A DNA stretch of 64,000 bases from Sphingopyxis sp. BE259 (GTDB lineage Bacteria > Pseudomonadota > Alphaproteobacteria > Sphingomonadales > Sphingomonadaceae): NCBI RefSeq assembly GCF_031457495.1, contig NZ_JAVDWM010000001.1:3274001-3338000 (forward strand), read 5' to 3'. This document shows positions 51,317 through 59,488 of the stretch, in pieces (within the stretch, counting starts at the first letter, position 1; every line of letters starts with the position of its first letter). The notes beneath the pieces were generated by a model. That model searched no databases. It was not told the origin of the DNA and was given only the letters and a program-made list of their open reading frames with translations. The position numbers and the translations under genes are program-made.

Positions 51317-52840
51317 TCACACCCCCGCCAGCAACCCCTCATCCTTGATCCGCTGCTGCCACAGTTTCGGCGCGTTGACGTGGACGTTCTGGCCTTCGCT
51401 GTCGACCGCCACCGTCACCGGGAAATCGCTGACCTCGAATTCGTAGATCGCCTCCATGCCCAGATCGGCGAAGCCGACGACCTGGCTGCCCTTGATCGCG
51501 CGCGCCACGAGATAAGCCGCGCCGCCGACGGCCATCAGATAGGCGCTCTTGTGCTTGGCGATCGATTGCGTCGCGGCGGGGCCGCGTTCGGCCTTGCCGA
51601 CGCAGGCGAGCAGGCCTTGCTCCAGCATCATGTCCATGAACTTGTCCATGCGCGTCGCGGTCGTCGGGCCAGCGGGGCCGACGACTTCCTCGCCGACCGG
51701 ATCGACCGGGCCGACATAATAGATGACGCGGCCCTTGAACTCGACGGGGAGCTGTTCGCCCTTGGCCAGCATGTCGGCGATGCGCTTGTGCGCGGCGTCG
51801 CGGCCGGTGAGCATCTTACCGTTGAGCAGCAGGCGGTCGCCCTGTTTCCAGCTTGCGACGACGTCGGGCGTCAGGGTGTCGAGGTCGACGCGGATCGCCG
51901 CTTTGTCGGGCGCCCAGTCGATCTGCGGGTAATCGGCGAGCGCGGGCGGTTCGAGGAAGGCGGGGCCGCTGCCGTCGAGCGTCACATGCGCGTGGCGCGT
52001 CGCCGCGCAATTGGGAATCATCGCGACCGGCTTCGACGCGGCGTGGGTCGGCCAGTCGGCGATCTTGACGTCGAGCACGGTGGCCAAGCCGCCCAAGCCC
52101 TGCGCCCCGATGCCGAGCGCATTGACCTTTTCATACAGCTCGACGCGCAGTTCCTCGGTCGGGTTCGACGGCCCGCGCGCAAGCAATTCGGTCATGTCGA
52201 TCGGGTCCATCAGCGACTGTTTCGCCAGCAGCATCGCCTTTTCCGCCGTGCCGCCGATGCCGATGCCCAGCATCCCCGGCGGGCACCAGCCGGCGCCCAT
52301 CTGCGGCACCATTTCGAGTACCCAGTCGACGATCGAGTCGCTGGGGTTCATCATCTTGAACTTCGACTTGTTCTCGCTGCCGCCGCCTTTTGCGGCGACG
52401 TCGATCACAACCTTGTTGCCCGGCACCATTTCGACATTGAGCACCGACGGCGTATTGTCCTTGGTGTTCACGCGGCTGAACGCCGGGTCGGCAAGGATCG
52501 AGGCGCGCAGCTTGTTTTCGGGGTGGAGATAGGCGCGGCGGACGCCCTCATCGACCACCTGTTGCAGGCTGCGGGGGCTGTCGAGGCGGCAGTCCATGCC
52601 CCATTTGATGAAGACGGTGACGATGCCGGTGTCCTGGCAGATCGGGCGGTGCCCCTCGGCGCACATGCGGCTGTTCGACAGGATCTGCGCCATCGCGTCC
52701 TTCGCGGCGAGCGAGACCTCGCGTTCGTAGGCGGCGCCGAGCGCGCGAATATAATCCATCGGGTGGAAATAGCTGATGTACTGGAGCGCGTCGGCGATGG
52801 TTTCGACCAGGTCGTCCTCGCGGATGATGATGTTGTTCAT
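51317..52840 (-). CDS. Fumarate hydratase, class I (iron-sulfur)
   Basis: A 507-residue class I fumarase, which hydrates fumarate to L-malate with a [4Fe-4S] cluster. Cluster-binding and active-site motifs are HRPICQDTGIVTVFIKWG, CPPGMLGIGIGGTAEKAML and PNCAATRHAHVTLDGSG. The C-terminal half (from about 330) contains GRVIYYVGPVDPVGEEVVGPAGPTTATRMDKF, typical of FumA/FumB-type single-chain enzymes. Its start and length are typical. Together with sdhCDA and sucC it completes several TCA steps in this window. It is not in an obvious operon with its neighbours. Confidence 0.95.
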   Translation of the reverse strand: MNNIIIREDDLVETIADALQYISYFHPMDYIRALGAAYEREVSLAAKDAMAQILSNSRMCAEGHRPICQDTGIVTVFIKWGMDCRLDSPRSLQQVVDEGVRRAYLHPENKLRASILADPAFSRVNTKDNTPSVLNVEMVPGNKVVIDVAAKGGGSENKSKFKMMNPSDSIVDWVLEMVPQMGAGWCPPGMLGIGIGGTAEKAMLLAKQSLMDPIDMTELLARGPSNPTEELRVELYEKVNALGIGAQGLGGLATVLDVKIADWPTHAASKPVAMIPNCAATRHAHVTLDGSGPAFLEPPALADYPQIDWAPDKAAIRVDLDTLTPDVVASWKQGDRLLLNGKMLTGRDAAHKRIADMLAKGEQLPVEFKGRVIYYVGPVDPVGEEVVGPAGPTTATRMDKFMDMMLEQGLLACVGKAERGPAATQSIAKHKSAYLMAVGGAAYLVARAIKGSQVVGFADLGMEAIYEFEVSDFPVTVAVDSEGQNVHVNAPKLWQQRIKDEGLLAGV

Positions 52841-52912
52841 GGGTGCAGCCCCCTTTGCCCTGTTTTCCAGATTCGCGCCTCCCTAGACCCGGCGGCGCGG
52901 GGTGGAAAGGGG

Positions 52913-53752
52913 TCAGGTGCGGCGGCGGCCGAACCCCCGTCGCGGCGGGGCGGCGGCTTGCGGTTCGCTGCTGTTGGCGGCGGCGGTCGGGACGAAATCG
53001 ACCAGCGGGCGTTTCTGGACCAGCGCGCGCCAGCTGCCCACGACGGCCAACGCGAGCAGCAGGAGCCAGCCGCCCGCCGCCGAGGGAACCAGCGCCCAGG
53101 CAAAGGCCGTGGGGGTAATAATCGCCATCACGGTCGGGATCGCGGCGAGGATCGCGACGGTGCCGAACAGCGCCCACCAGCGACCGAGTTGCGTCGCCGC
53201 CACCCCGATGACGACGTTGGTCACGGCGAGGAGGAGGAACTTCGCGGCCACCGGATAGGGCAGGCTGGCCATGGCGGGCGAATATTCGCCCGCGGTAAAG
53301 GCGGCCTGGATGTCGAAGAGGAGCCAGTTTTCATAACCATCGCATAACGCCGCCGCGACCGGGAGCGCCGCCGCGGCGAGCAGCGGTCGCGCCCGCAACT
53401 CGCGCCAAAGCGCGATACAGCCGCTGGTCAGGAAGCCCGCATAAAGCAGCATGTAGAGATAATCCTGCTCATTCCCGGCGCGCATCGCAGCGAGGCGCGT
53501 CACCTGTTGCGGGTCGGTGAAAAAGCCGAAGATCGCCTCGAGGTCGGCCTGACTCCCAGCAAATTCAAAGGCGAGGACAGGGGCGCCATAGCCCGACGCG
53601 ATGTCATGGCCGGTCGGCGGAAAGACCTGACCGAGATGGAGGCCAAACAGGACCACCGCGATGCCGAAACCCAGCGTCCAGAGCCACGAGCGTGTCGGCG
53701 CGGGCGGTCGGTCACGCTGTGCTTCGATCCAGTGCTGAAGCCCCCCGACCAT
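52913..53752 (-). CDS. Multi-helix membrane protein of unknown function
   Basis: A 279-residue integral membrane protein with about seven helices, including WTLGFGIAVVLFGLHLGQVF, YLYMLLYAGFLTSGCIALWRE, LLAAAALPVAAALCDGYENWLLF, LLLAVTNVVIGVAATQLGRW and LFGTVAILAAIPTVMAI. A large N-terminal loop (residues 40-98) lies outside the membrane. The C-terminus is soluble and Pro/Arg-rich (APPRRGFGRRRT). I do not recognise a family. It is upstream of and in the same direction as fumarase. Confidence 0.65.
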   Translation of the reverse strand: MVGGLQHWIEAQRDRPPAPTRSWLWTLGFGIAVVLFGLHLGQVFPPTGHDIASGYGAPVLAFEFAGSQADLEAIFGFFTDPQQVTRLAAMRAGNEQDYLYMLLYAGFLTSGCIALWRELRARPLLAAAALPVAAALCDGYENWLLFDIQAAFTAGEYSPAMASLPYPVAAKFLLLAVTNVVIGVAATQLGRWWALFGTVAILAAIPTVMAIITPTAFAWALVPSAAGGWLLLLALAVVGSWRALVQKRPLVDFVPTAAANSSEPQAAAPPRRGFGRRRT

Positions 53753-53784
53753 CGCGGGCGCTTACCCCGGTCGCACCAGTCGCT

Positions 53785-53869
53785 GTTCCCCGGCGAAAGC
53801 CGGGGTCCAGGGCGTCATCATCTGACGCCTGCTTCCTGCCGCCCTGGACCTCGGCTTTGGCTGGGGAAC
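53785..53869. repeat. Palindromic intergenic repeat, family D
   Basis: The left arm 53785-53814 (starting GTTCCCCGGCGAAAGCCGGG) and right arm 53840-53869 are reverse complements over 27 of 30 positions, with a 25-nt loop. It lies in the 172-nt gap between the membrane-protein and Zur-like genes. It resembles the short dispersed repeats of sphingomonad genomes. It has no coding capacity. Confidence 0.82.
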
Positions 53870-53924
53870 GGCTTTTACCTGTCTGTCGAATATCGTGGCC
53901 AACTGCGGAGCGCGCTCACGCACC

Positions 53925-54389
53925 CTATTGGCACTCGGCGCATTTGCCGCGCACTTCGATCACCGGACGTTCGGCAGCAAAACCCGTGGCATCCGCCGCG
54001 GCGCGGACGCCGCTCGACAATTTGTCATTGTCGATATGGACCGCGCTGCCGCATTCGTCACAGATCAGGAAGATACAGTCGTGCAGGCAGCCGGGATGGC
54101 TGTTGGCGACAAAGGCGTTGGCGCTTTCGACCCGGCGGACGAGGTTGTTGGCGACGAACAGGTCGAGGATGCGATAGACGCTGTTCGGCGCGACGCGCTT
54201 GCCGCGCGCCTTCGACACGATGTCAGCGATTTCATAGGCACTCGCGGGTTTGCCGATCGCGGCGACCGCATCAAAAATCTGCGCGCGCATGTCGGTCCAC
54301 GCTTCGCCCGCGCCCTCCAGCGCGGTCTGCGCTGCCTTCGCGAGCGAGGCGCCGCTGGCCTCGACGTGCGGATGATCATGCTTGCCCAT
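53925..54389 (-). CDS. zur: Fur-family transcriptional regulator, Zur-like
   Basis: A 154-residue metal-sensing repressor. The winged-helix domain contains FDAVAAIGKPASAYEIADIVSKARGKRVAPNSVYRILDLFV (read as two parts, helix-turn-helix then recognition helix). The metal and structural zinc residues are in HPGCLHDCIFLICDECGSAVHI (Cys-x2-Cys pair) and the C-terminal CAEC. A His-rich N-terminus (GKHDHPHVEA) also fits Zur proteins. The gene lies next to a MerC-like gene with a Zur-box-like palindrome upstream, which supports a zinc rather than iron role. Confidence 0.84.
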   Translation of the reverse strand: MGKHDHPHVEASGASLAKAAQTALEGAGEAWTDMRAQIFDAVAAIGKPASAYEIADIVSKARGKRVAPNSVYRILDLFVANNLVRRVESANAFVANSHPGCLHDCIFLICDECGSAVHIDNDKLSSGVRAAADATGFAAERPVIEVRGKCAECQ

Positions 54390-54506
54390 TGGCTGTTCCT
54401 CAGGCGCGCGAAAGCCCGCGCTAGCAATCGCATTAATGTAGGCCGTTTAACCGCCCCCCGCAAGCGGCGAACCGGTCCATTCCGGTGCCGGAGATCAGTG
54501 GCGTCG

Positions 54507-54953
54507 TCAGTGTCTGGCGCGGCGGTTGAGGTCGTGGCCGAGCGCGACGACCGCGACGCCGATCATCGTCGCCAGCACTTCGCTGCCGTCATGCGGCCGC
54601 GACAGCGCGCCCGCCATCATCCCCAACCCGAAGCTGCCGACCGCAAACGGCATCATATAGCCGTGGCTGAGCACACCCGACACAAGGGTGATGAGCGCAA
54701 AGCCAATTGCGATGATCAGACCGATTTCGTGGAACAGATGATTGTCGAGAAACACCCCGCCGACCGACGCGACCGACGCGAAAACGATCGTCGTTGCCAA
54801 GCAGTGGACCAGGCACAGTCCCGACAGGCCCATTGCGAGCTGGTCGCCCGACAGCGAGGTCAGCGGCCGTGCATCGCGCGCAGCCCGGACGATCGCGCCG
54901 ACGCGCGTCAGGACAGGGGCAGGGCTGGCGACTTGGGTCACCCGATTCTCCAT
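54507..54953 (-). CDS. MerC-domain membrane protein
   Basis: A 148-residue inner-membrane protein of the MerC family, with four helices from residue 35 on: LAMGLSGLCLVHCLATTIVFASV, HEIGLIIAIGFALITLVSGV, a helix around MMPFAVGSFGLGMMAGAL, and MIGVAVVALGH. Helix 1 carries the Cys and His of LCLVHCLATT, the metal-binding pair of MerC. Canonical MerC imports Hg2+; a chromosomal copy next to zur more likely moves zinc or another metal. I chose the ATG at 54953. A Zur-box-like palindrome lies about 20 nt upstream. Confidence 0.83.
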   Translation of the reverse strand: MENRVTQVASPAPVLTRVGAIVRAARDARPLTSLSGDQLAMGLSGLCLVHCLATTIVFASVASVGGVFLDNHLFHEIGLIIAIGFALITLVSGVLSHGYMMPFAVGSFGLGMMAGALSRPHDGSEVLATMIGVAVVALGHDLNRRARH

Positions 54954-54972
54954 TGGGGCAATTGCGATGCCG

Positions 54973-54985
54973 GATATGGCATAAC
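54973..54985. promoter_or_regulatory. Possible Zur box upstream of the MerC-like gene
   Basis: GATAT-GGC-ATAAC (read on the minus strand as GTTATGCCATATC): an AT-rich near-palindrome spaced like the GTTATnnnATAAC core of alphaproteobacterial Zur sites, 20-32 nt upstream of the MerC-like ATG. A weak -35/-10 pair (TTGTAA ... CATATC, minus strand) would overlap it. The adjacent zur-like gene supports the reading. Confidence 0.5.
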
Positions 54986-55054
54986 ATGACAAAGGTTACA
55001 ATGTCTCATTGCCGCCATTGTGATATTATCATCCCCCATCGAGGGGGAACGGAG

Positions 55055-56722
55055 CTATGCTTCTTCTTCCGTCCTGAGCGCCTTGCGGTCGAGCTTGCCG
55101 ATCATCGTCTTGGGCAGGTTCAGCCGAATTTCGACGGCCTTCACCCGTTCATGCTTGCCAAGCTGCGGGTTGAGCCACGCCGCGAGCGCCTCGCCGGAAA
55201 TCTCGAAGCCCTCCTCCAGCGTCACGAACGCCTTGGGCGCCTCGCCGCGATAGGCGTCGGGAACGCCAAGCACGATCGCTTCCTTGACCGCCGGATGCTC
55301 GTAAAGCTGCGCCTCGATCACGCTCGGATAGACTTTGAAGCCGCCGACCGCGATCATGTCCTTCAGCCGGTCGACGATGCGGATATAACCACCGTCCTCG
55401 ACCACCGCGACGTCGCCGGTGCGCAGCCACCCGTCGGCAGTGAAGCTGTCGAGATCGGCATCGGGCCGGTTCCAATAGCCCTGCATGATCTGCGGCCCCT
55501 TCACTGCCAGCTCGCCCGGGTCGCCGTCGGGCGCGTCGCGGGTCGGGTCTTCCTTGTCGAGCAGGCGGATGTGGGTGGCGGGCAGCGGCTGGCCGATCGT
55601 GCCGGGGCAGACCGGGCCTTCATAGGGGTTGGTCGCCACCACCCCCGAGCTTTCGGTGAGGCCATAGCCTTCGACCAGCGAAGCCCCGGTTGCGGCGGTG
55701 AATTTCTCGCGCAGTTCGGCGGGCATCGGCGCGCCGCCCGAGATACAGATGCGTAGCGAAGAGAAATCGGTCGTCGCCAGATCGGCATGGTCGAGCAGCG
55801 CCTGATACATCGTCGGCACCCCGGGCAGCGCGGTCGTTTTCGTGCGGGTGATCGCCGCAAGCGCCTGTTTCGCATCAAAGCGCGGCAGCATCGTGATCGA
55901 ACCGCCGTTGAGGACGGTGCGGTTGAGCACACAGGTGTTGGCAAAGACGTGGAAGAACGGCAGCACGCCCAGGATGCGGTCCGCCGCACCATGGTCGGGG
56001 TCGATGCTGTTCACCTGCCGCGCATTGGCGGTCAGGTTCTGGTGGGTCAGCTTGGCGCCCTTGGGCGTGCCGGTGGTGCCGCCGGTATATTGGATCAGCG
56101 CGATGTCGGTTTCGGCGTCGATCGCTACCGGATCGGGCCGACCGTCATTGGCGATCAGCGCCGAAAAGCGGATGACGCGCGGGTCGGACGGGATGGGTGC
56201 AATCTCGGCCCGCTTGAACATTCGGTAGAGCATCGATTTGGGTGCCGGCAGTCCCCCGGCGACCGAGCCGACAACGAGCCGCTGAAGGCTCGACCCGTCG
56301 AGCACCTTGAGCGCGGTGGGGAGCAGCGCCGCGGCGCTGACCGTGAACAGCGTGTCGGTGCCCGAATCCTCGACCTGCTCCTCCAGTTCGCGGGCGGTGT
56401 AGAGCGGCGAGAAATTGACCACCGTCGCCCCGGCGGCGAGGGCGCCATAATAAGCGGCGACATAATGCGGGACGTTGGGCAGGAACAGCCCGACCCGACT
56501 GTCCTTGCCGATGCCAAGCTGTTGCAGCCCGCGCGCGACCCGCGCCGCGCCGCGCGCAACCTGGGCATAGCTGAACCGCCGACCCATGAAATCCAGCATC
56601 GCCGCATCGCCGCGCCGTGCGACGCTGGCGGCGAGCATATCGGGCAACGACAGCGACGCAAACTCCTGGTCCCACGGCGTGGGATGATGATAATCGGTCG
56701 ACCAGGAAAAGCGGCTGTCCAT
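55055..56722 (-). CDS. Long-chain fatty acid-CoA ligase (FadD-like)
   Basis: A 555-residue AMP-forming acyl-CoA synthetase, which activates fatty acids to acyl-CoA using ATP. The P-loop is YTGGTTGTPKGAKLTHQN. The adenylate motif is ISGGAPMPAELRE with VEGYGLTESSGV. The hinge and C-terminal domain contain GWLRTGDVAVVEDGGYIRIVDRLKDMI and the catalytic Lys in LPKTMIGKLDRK. Length and start are typical of FadD. No fad operon surrounds it. The MerC-like gene follows 100 nt downstream and probably has its own promoter. Confidence 0.9.
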   Translation of the reverse strand: MDSRFSWSTDYHHPTPWDQEFASLSLPDMLAASVARRGDAAMLDFMGRRFSYAQVARGAARVARGLQQLGIGKDSRVGLFLPNVPHYVAAYYGALAAGATVVNFSPLYTARELEEQVEDSGTDTLFTVSAAALLPTALKVLDGSSLQRLVVGSVAGGLPAPKSMLYRMFKRAEIAPIPSDPRVIRFSALIANDGRPDPVAIDAETDIALIQYTGGTTGTPKGAKLTHQNLTANARQVNSIDPDHGAADRILGVLPFFHVFANTCVLNRTVLNGGSITMLPRFDAKQALAAITRTKTTALPGVPTMYQALLDHADLATTDFSSLRICISGGAPMPAELREKFTAATGASLVEGYGLTESSGVVATNPYEGPVCPGTIGQPLPATHIRLLDKEDPTRDAPDGDPGELAVKGPQIMQGYWNRPDADLDSFTADGWLRTGDVAVVEDGGYIRIVDRLKDMIAVGGFKVYPSVIEAQLYEHPAVKEAIVLGVPDAYRGEAPKAFVTLEEGFEISGEALAAWLNPQLGKHERVKAVEIRLNLPKTMIGKLDRKALRTEEEA

Positions 56723-56856
56723 CGCGGGTTACGATCCTCTCGAATTGGGGGTTCCTTACACTAGGGTCAGTAAGCATCGATTTGCAACCGGGCTCGCTTG
56801 CAGCCCGTCATCGGTGCGGCTAGGCAGCGGAGGTCGTTCTCGCCAGGGGTTTTGCC

Positions 56857-57393
56857 ATGTTGCAGCTGTCATCGCGCTTTGCCGCGCCGCTTATCCTCCT
56901 CATCGGCGCGGTCGCCGTGCCGGCCGCCGCAAAGGACAAGGCGCCGCCGGCTCGTCCGGCACAGATCCAGGAACTTTATGCGTGCCGCGACATCGTCGAT
57001 CCGGCCGCGCGCCTCGCCTGTTTCGACCGCGAAGTCGGCGAACTGTCGACCGCCGACACGGCGCGCGAGATCACCTTTACCGACCGTGACACCGCCAAAA
57101 AAGCGCGGCGCGGCCTGTTTGGTTTCTCCTTTCCCAAGCTCGGCGGCATTTTCGGCGGCGACGAGGACGAGGTCAAGGAAATCGAAACGACGATCCGGTC
57201 GGTCAGCATCGACCGTTCGGGCAAATATACGCTGGCGATGGAAGACGACGCCGTGTGGGTGCAGATCGACACGACCAAGCTGCCGCGGCAGCCCAAGCCG
57301 GGACAAAAGGTGAAGATCAAGGTCGCGACGATGGGCAGCTATTTCGCAACGATCGACGGCGGCCGCACGATTCGCATGAAGCGCGACCGCTGA
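56857..57393 (+). CDS. Exported protein of unknown function
   Basis: A 178-residue protein with a Sec signal peptide (LSSRFAAPLILLIGAVAVPAAA before KDKAPP). The mature part starts QIQELYACRDIVDPAARLACFDREVGEL: a short helix with two Cys (about 18 residues apart) of the kind seen in several periplasmic proteins. A basic patch KKARRGLFGFSFPK and a beta-rich C-terminal half (IETTIRSVSIDRSGKYTLAME) follow. I recognise the RLACFD pattern but no named family. It is 26 nt before the PabB-PabC gene. Confidence 0.66.
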   Translation: MLQLSSRFAAPLILLIGAVAVPAAAKDKAPPARPAQIQELYACRDIVDPAARLACFDREVGELSTADTAREITFTDRDTAKKARRGLFGFSFPKLGGIFGGDEDEVKEIETTIRSVSIDRSGKYTLAMEDDAVWVQIDTTKLPRQPKPGQKVKIKVATMGSYFATIDGGRTIRMKRDR

Positions 57394-57418
57394 TCGCCGC
57401 GCGCGGCCGCGCGAGCGC

Positions 57419-59269
57419 ATGATGGCGGGGCGCGTGATGGCGGGAGACGCCGCGATACCGACGGCAGCGCCGGGCACGCCGCCCTTTGTCCTGCTCGACG
57501 ATGCGCGCGTCGACGGTGCGGCGGCGGCGCGACTGTTCGTCGAACCGGTCGAGATATTGACCGCCCCGTCGGCGGCAGACATCCCCGACTTGCTGACAGC
57601 GATTGAGGCCGCGCAGGGACGCGGACTGCATGCCGCGGGCTATCTGGCCTATGAAGCGGGGCACGGGCTGGCACCGGCCTGGCGCGGCGGCGTCGGCACG
57701 GCGGCGGGGTCCGAAGCAATGCCGCTCGGCTGGTTCGCGCTGTTTGAACATGTCCAGCGGATCGACGCCGATGCGGTCGCGGCGCACTTGCCCGATCCGG
57801 CGGGTGCATGGATCGGCGCGGTGACGCCGCTGGTGACCCGCGCCGACTATCTGGCGCGGGTCGCGGCGGTGCTGGCGCTGATCGAGGCGGGCGACATCTA
57901 TCAGGCGAATTTGACCTTTCGCGCCGAGGTGCCGGTGCTGGGCAATGCGCTGGCGATCCACGCGCGGCTGCGGCAGACGGCGCGCGCGGGCTATGGCGGG
58001 GTGATCTGGACCGGCACACAAGCGATCGTGTCGCACTCGCCCGAACTATTCTTTGCGCTGCGCGGCGGGCAAGTGATGGCGCGGCCGATGAAAGGCACGG
58101 CGGCGCGATTGCCCGATGCCGAAGCCGACGCGGCGGCGGCGCGCGACCTGGCCGATGATCCGAAACAGCGCGCCGAAAATCTGATGATCGTCGATCTGAT
58201 CCGCAACGATCTGTCGCGCGTCGCGGTGCCGGGGTCGGTCGCGGTGCCCGACCTGTTCCGCGTCGAGAGCTTTCCGACGATCCACCAGCTCGTCTCTGAC
58301 GTCAGCGCGCGCCTGCCCGGCGGCGTCGGCGCGGTCGATGTCCTGCGCGCCGCGTTTCCGTGCGGATCGATCACCGGCGCCCCCAAGGTGCGGGCGATGG
58401 AGATCATCGACGCATTGGAAGGCGATGCGCGCGGCATCTACACCGGGTCGATCGGATTCATCGAGCCTGGCGGCGATGCGGCGTTCAATGTCGCGATCCG
58501 CACGTTGGTCTTTCCCGATTCCAGCGACTTGCATGGCGGCGCAAATCGCGCCACGCTGGGACTGGGTTCGGGAATCGTCGCCGACAGCCAGCCGGCTGAC
58601 GAATGGCGCGAATGTCTGGCGAAGGGGGAATTTGTGGCGGCAGCGGGGGCGCGTTTCGACCTGATCGAAACCATGTTCTTCGATCCGATCGAGGGCGTCC
58701 AGCGGCTGGAAGGTCATCTGGCGAGGATGAAAGCGAGTGCCGAGGCGCTTGGCTTTGCCTTTGATCGGCATGGTGCGCGCAACAGCCTGCAATCGGCGAC
58801 CTTTCGCCTGCGTCACGCGGCGCGGGTGCGGATGCGGCTGGCGCCGTCGGGGGCGCTGGCGGTTGAGGTGTCGCCGCTGCCGCGGCTCGCCGAACTGCCG
58901 GTGCCGGTGGCGGTGCGGCCAGTGCCGATGGCCGCCGATGATTTTCGGCTGGCGCACAAGACCAGCCAGCGCGCCGACTATGACGCGGCACGGCACGACA
59001 GCGGCGCCGCCGAAGTCGTGTTTGTGGACGAGCCGGGTTTCGTGACCGAGGGCAGTTGGAGCAATATCTTTGTCGAGCGCGACGGCCAGTTGCTCACCCC
59101 GCCGCTGGCGCTGGGGCTGCTGCCCGGGGTGCTGCGCGCCGAGCTGATCGACAAGGGCCGCGCGGTCGAATCGCATCTGCGGCTCGCCGATCTGGCGGAC
59201 GGCTTCTTTATCGGCAATTCGCTGCGTGGGCTGATCCCGGCGCGATTGGCGAAGGAAATCGCGCCGTGA
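57419..59269 (+). CDS. pabBC: Fused aminodeoxychorismate synthase component I / aminodeoxychorismate lyase (PabB-PabC)
   Basis: A 616-residue two-domain protein for 4-aminobenzoate (folate) synthesis. The first ~400 residues are a chorismate-utilising PabB: EAGDIYQANLTFRAEV, RPMKGTAARLPDA (the PIKGT active-site motif with Met), NLMIVDLIRNDLSRVA and GSITGAPKVRAMEIID. The last ~200 residues are a PLP class IV lyase: LAHKTSQRADYDAAR holds the cofactor Lys, and VTEGSWSNIFVE and LLPGVLRAELI are family motifs. Fused PabB-PabC proteins are known. The glutaminase PabA is not here. A structured hairpin follows 40 nt after the stop. Confidence 0.9.
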   Translation: MMAGRVMAGDAAIPTAAPGTPPFVLLDDARVDGAAAARLFVEPVEILTAPSAADIPDLLTAIEAAQGRGLHAAGYLAYEAGHGLAPAWRGGVGTAAGSEAMPLGWFALFEHVQRIDADAVAAHLPDPAGAWIGAVTPLVTRADYLARVAAVLALIEAGDIYQANLTFRAEVPVLGNALAIHARLRQTARAGYGGVIWTGTQAIVSHSPELFFALRGGQVMARPMKGTAARLPDAEADAAAARDLADDPKQRAENLMIVDLIRNDLSRVAVPGSVAVPDLFRVESFPTIHQLVSDVSARLPGGVGAVDVLRAAFPCGSITGAPKVRAMEIIDALEGDARGIYTGSIGFIEPGGDAAFNVAIRTLVFPDSSDLHGGANRATLGLGSGIVADSQPADEWRECLAKGEFVAAAGARFDLIETMFFDPIEGVQRLEGHLARMKASAEALGFAFDRHGARNSLQSATFRLRHAARVRMRLAPSGALAVEVSPLPRLAELPVPVAVRPVPMAADDFRLAHKTSQRADYDAARHDSGAAEVVFVDEPGFVTEGSWSNIFVERDGQLLTPPLALGLLPGVLRAELIDKGRAVESHLRLADLADGFFIGNSLRGLIPARLAKEIAP

Positions 59270-59312
59270 CGGAGATGGGCTGAATCTGTTACCGCGCTAA
59301 AGCAGTGGACGG

Positions 59313-59355
59313 GAGAGTCAGCCCGGCCGTAAGACCGGGCGCTGTCTGTCCTCTC
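59313..59355. other. Nested hairpin element between pabBC and the aminotransferase
   Basis: An outer pairing GAGAG (59313-59317) with CTCTC (59351-59355), and an inner perfect stem GCCCGG (59321-59326) / CCGGGC (59335-59340) with CAG/CTG between. It lies 44 nt after the pabBC stop and 130 nt before the aminotransferase ATG. It may be a terminator or a structured leader; I could not match it to a known riboswitch class. No T-run follows. Confidence 0.45.
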
Positions 59356-59488
59356 GGTCGGTGCTGCGCTGCATAGGTAAATTATCAACCAGCGCGCTTG
59401 CGAATGTCAGACGAAGGCTTTAGGCGCGGCCCCGCGCAATTTCCTGTCAAATCGCCGCCTGTCCGCGCCAGCCACGGAAAGTATCGTC

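Noticed and set aside
51194..53347. A 700-residue plus-strand frame across the class I fumarase and neighbouring membrane-protein genes.
   Set aside because: The fumarase motifs on the minus strand are definite and this frame has none.
56755..56775. A CTTAC...GTAAG pair upstream of the acyl-CoA ligase as an operator.
   Set aside because: Arms of only 5 bp with 10-nt spacing are too short to separate from chance.
59281..59488. A known riboswitch upstream of the aminotransferase.
   Set aside because: The hairpins do not match any class I can recall, so only a structured element is reported.
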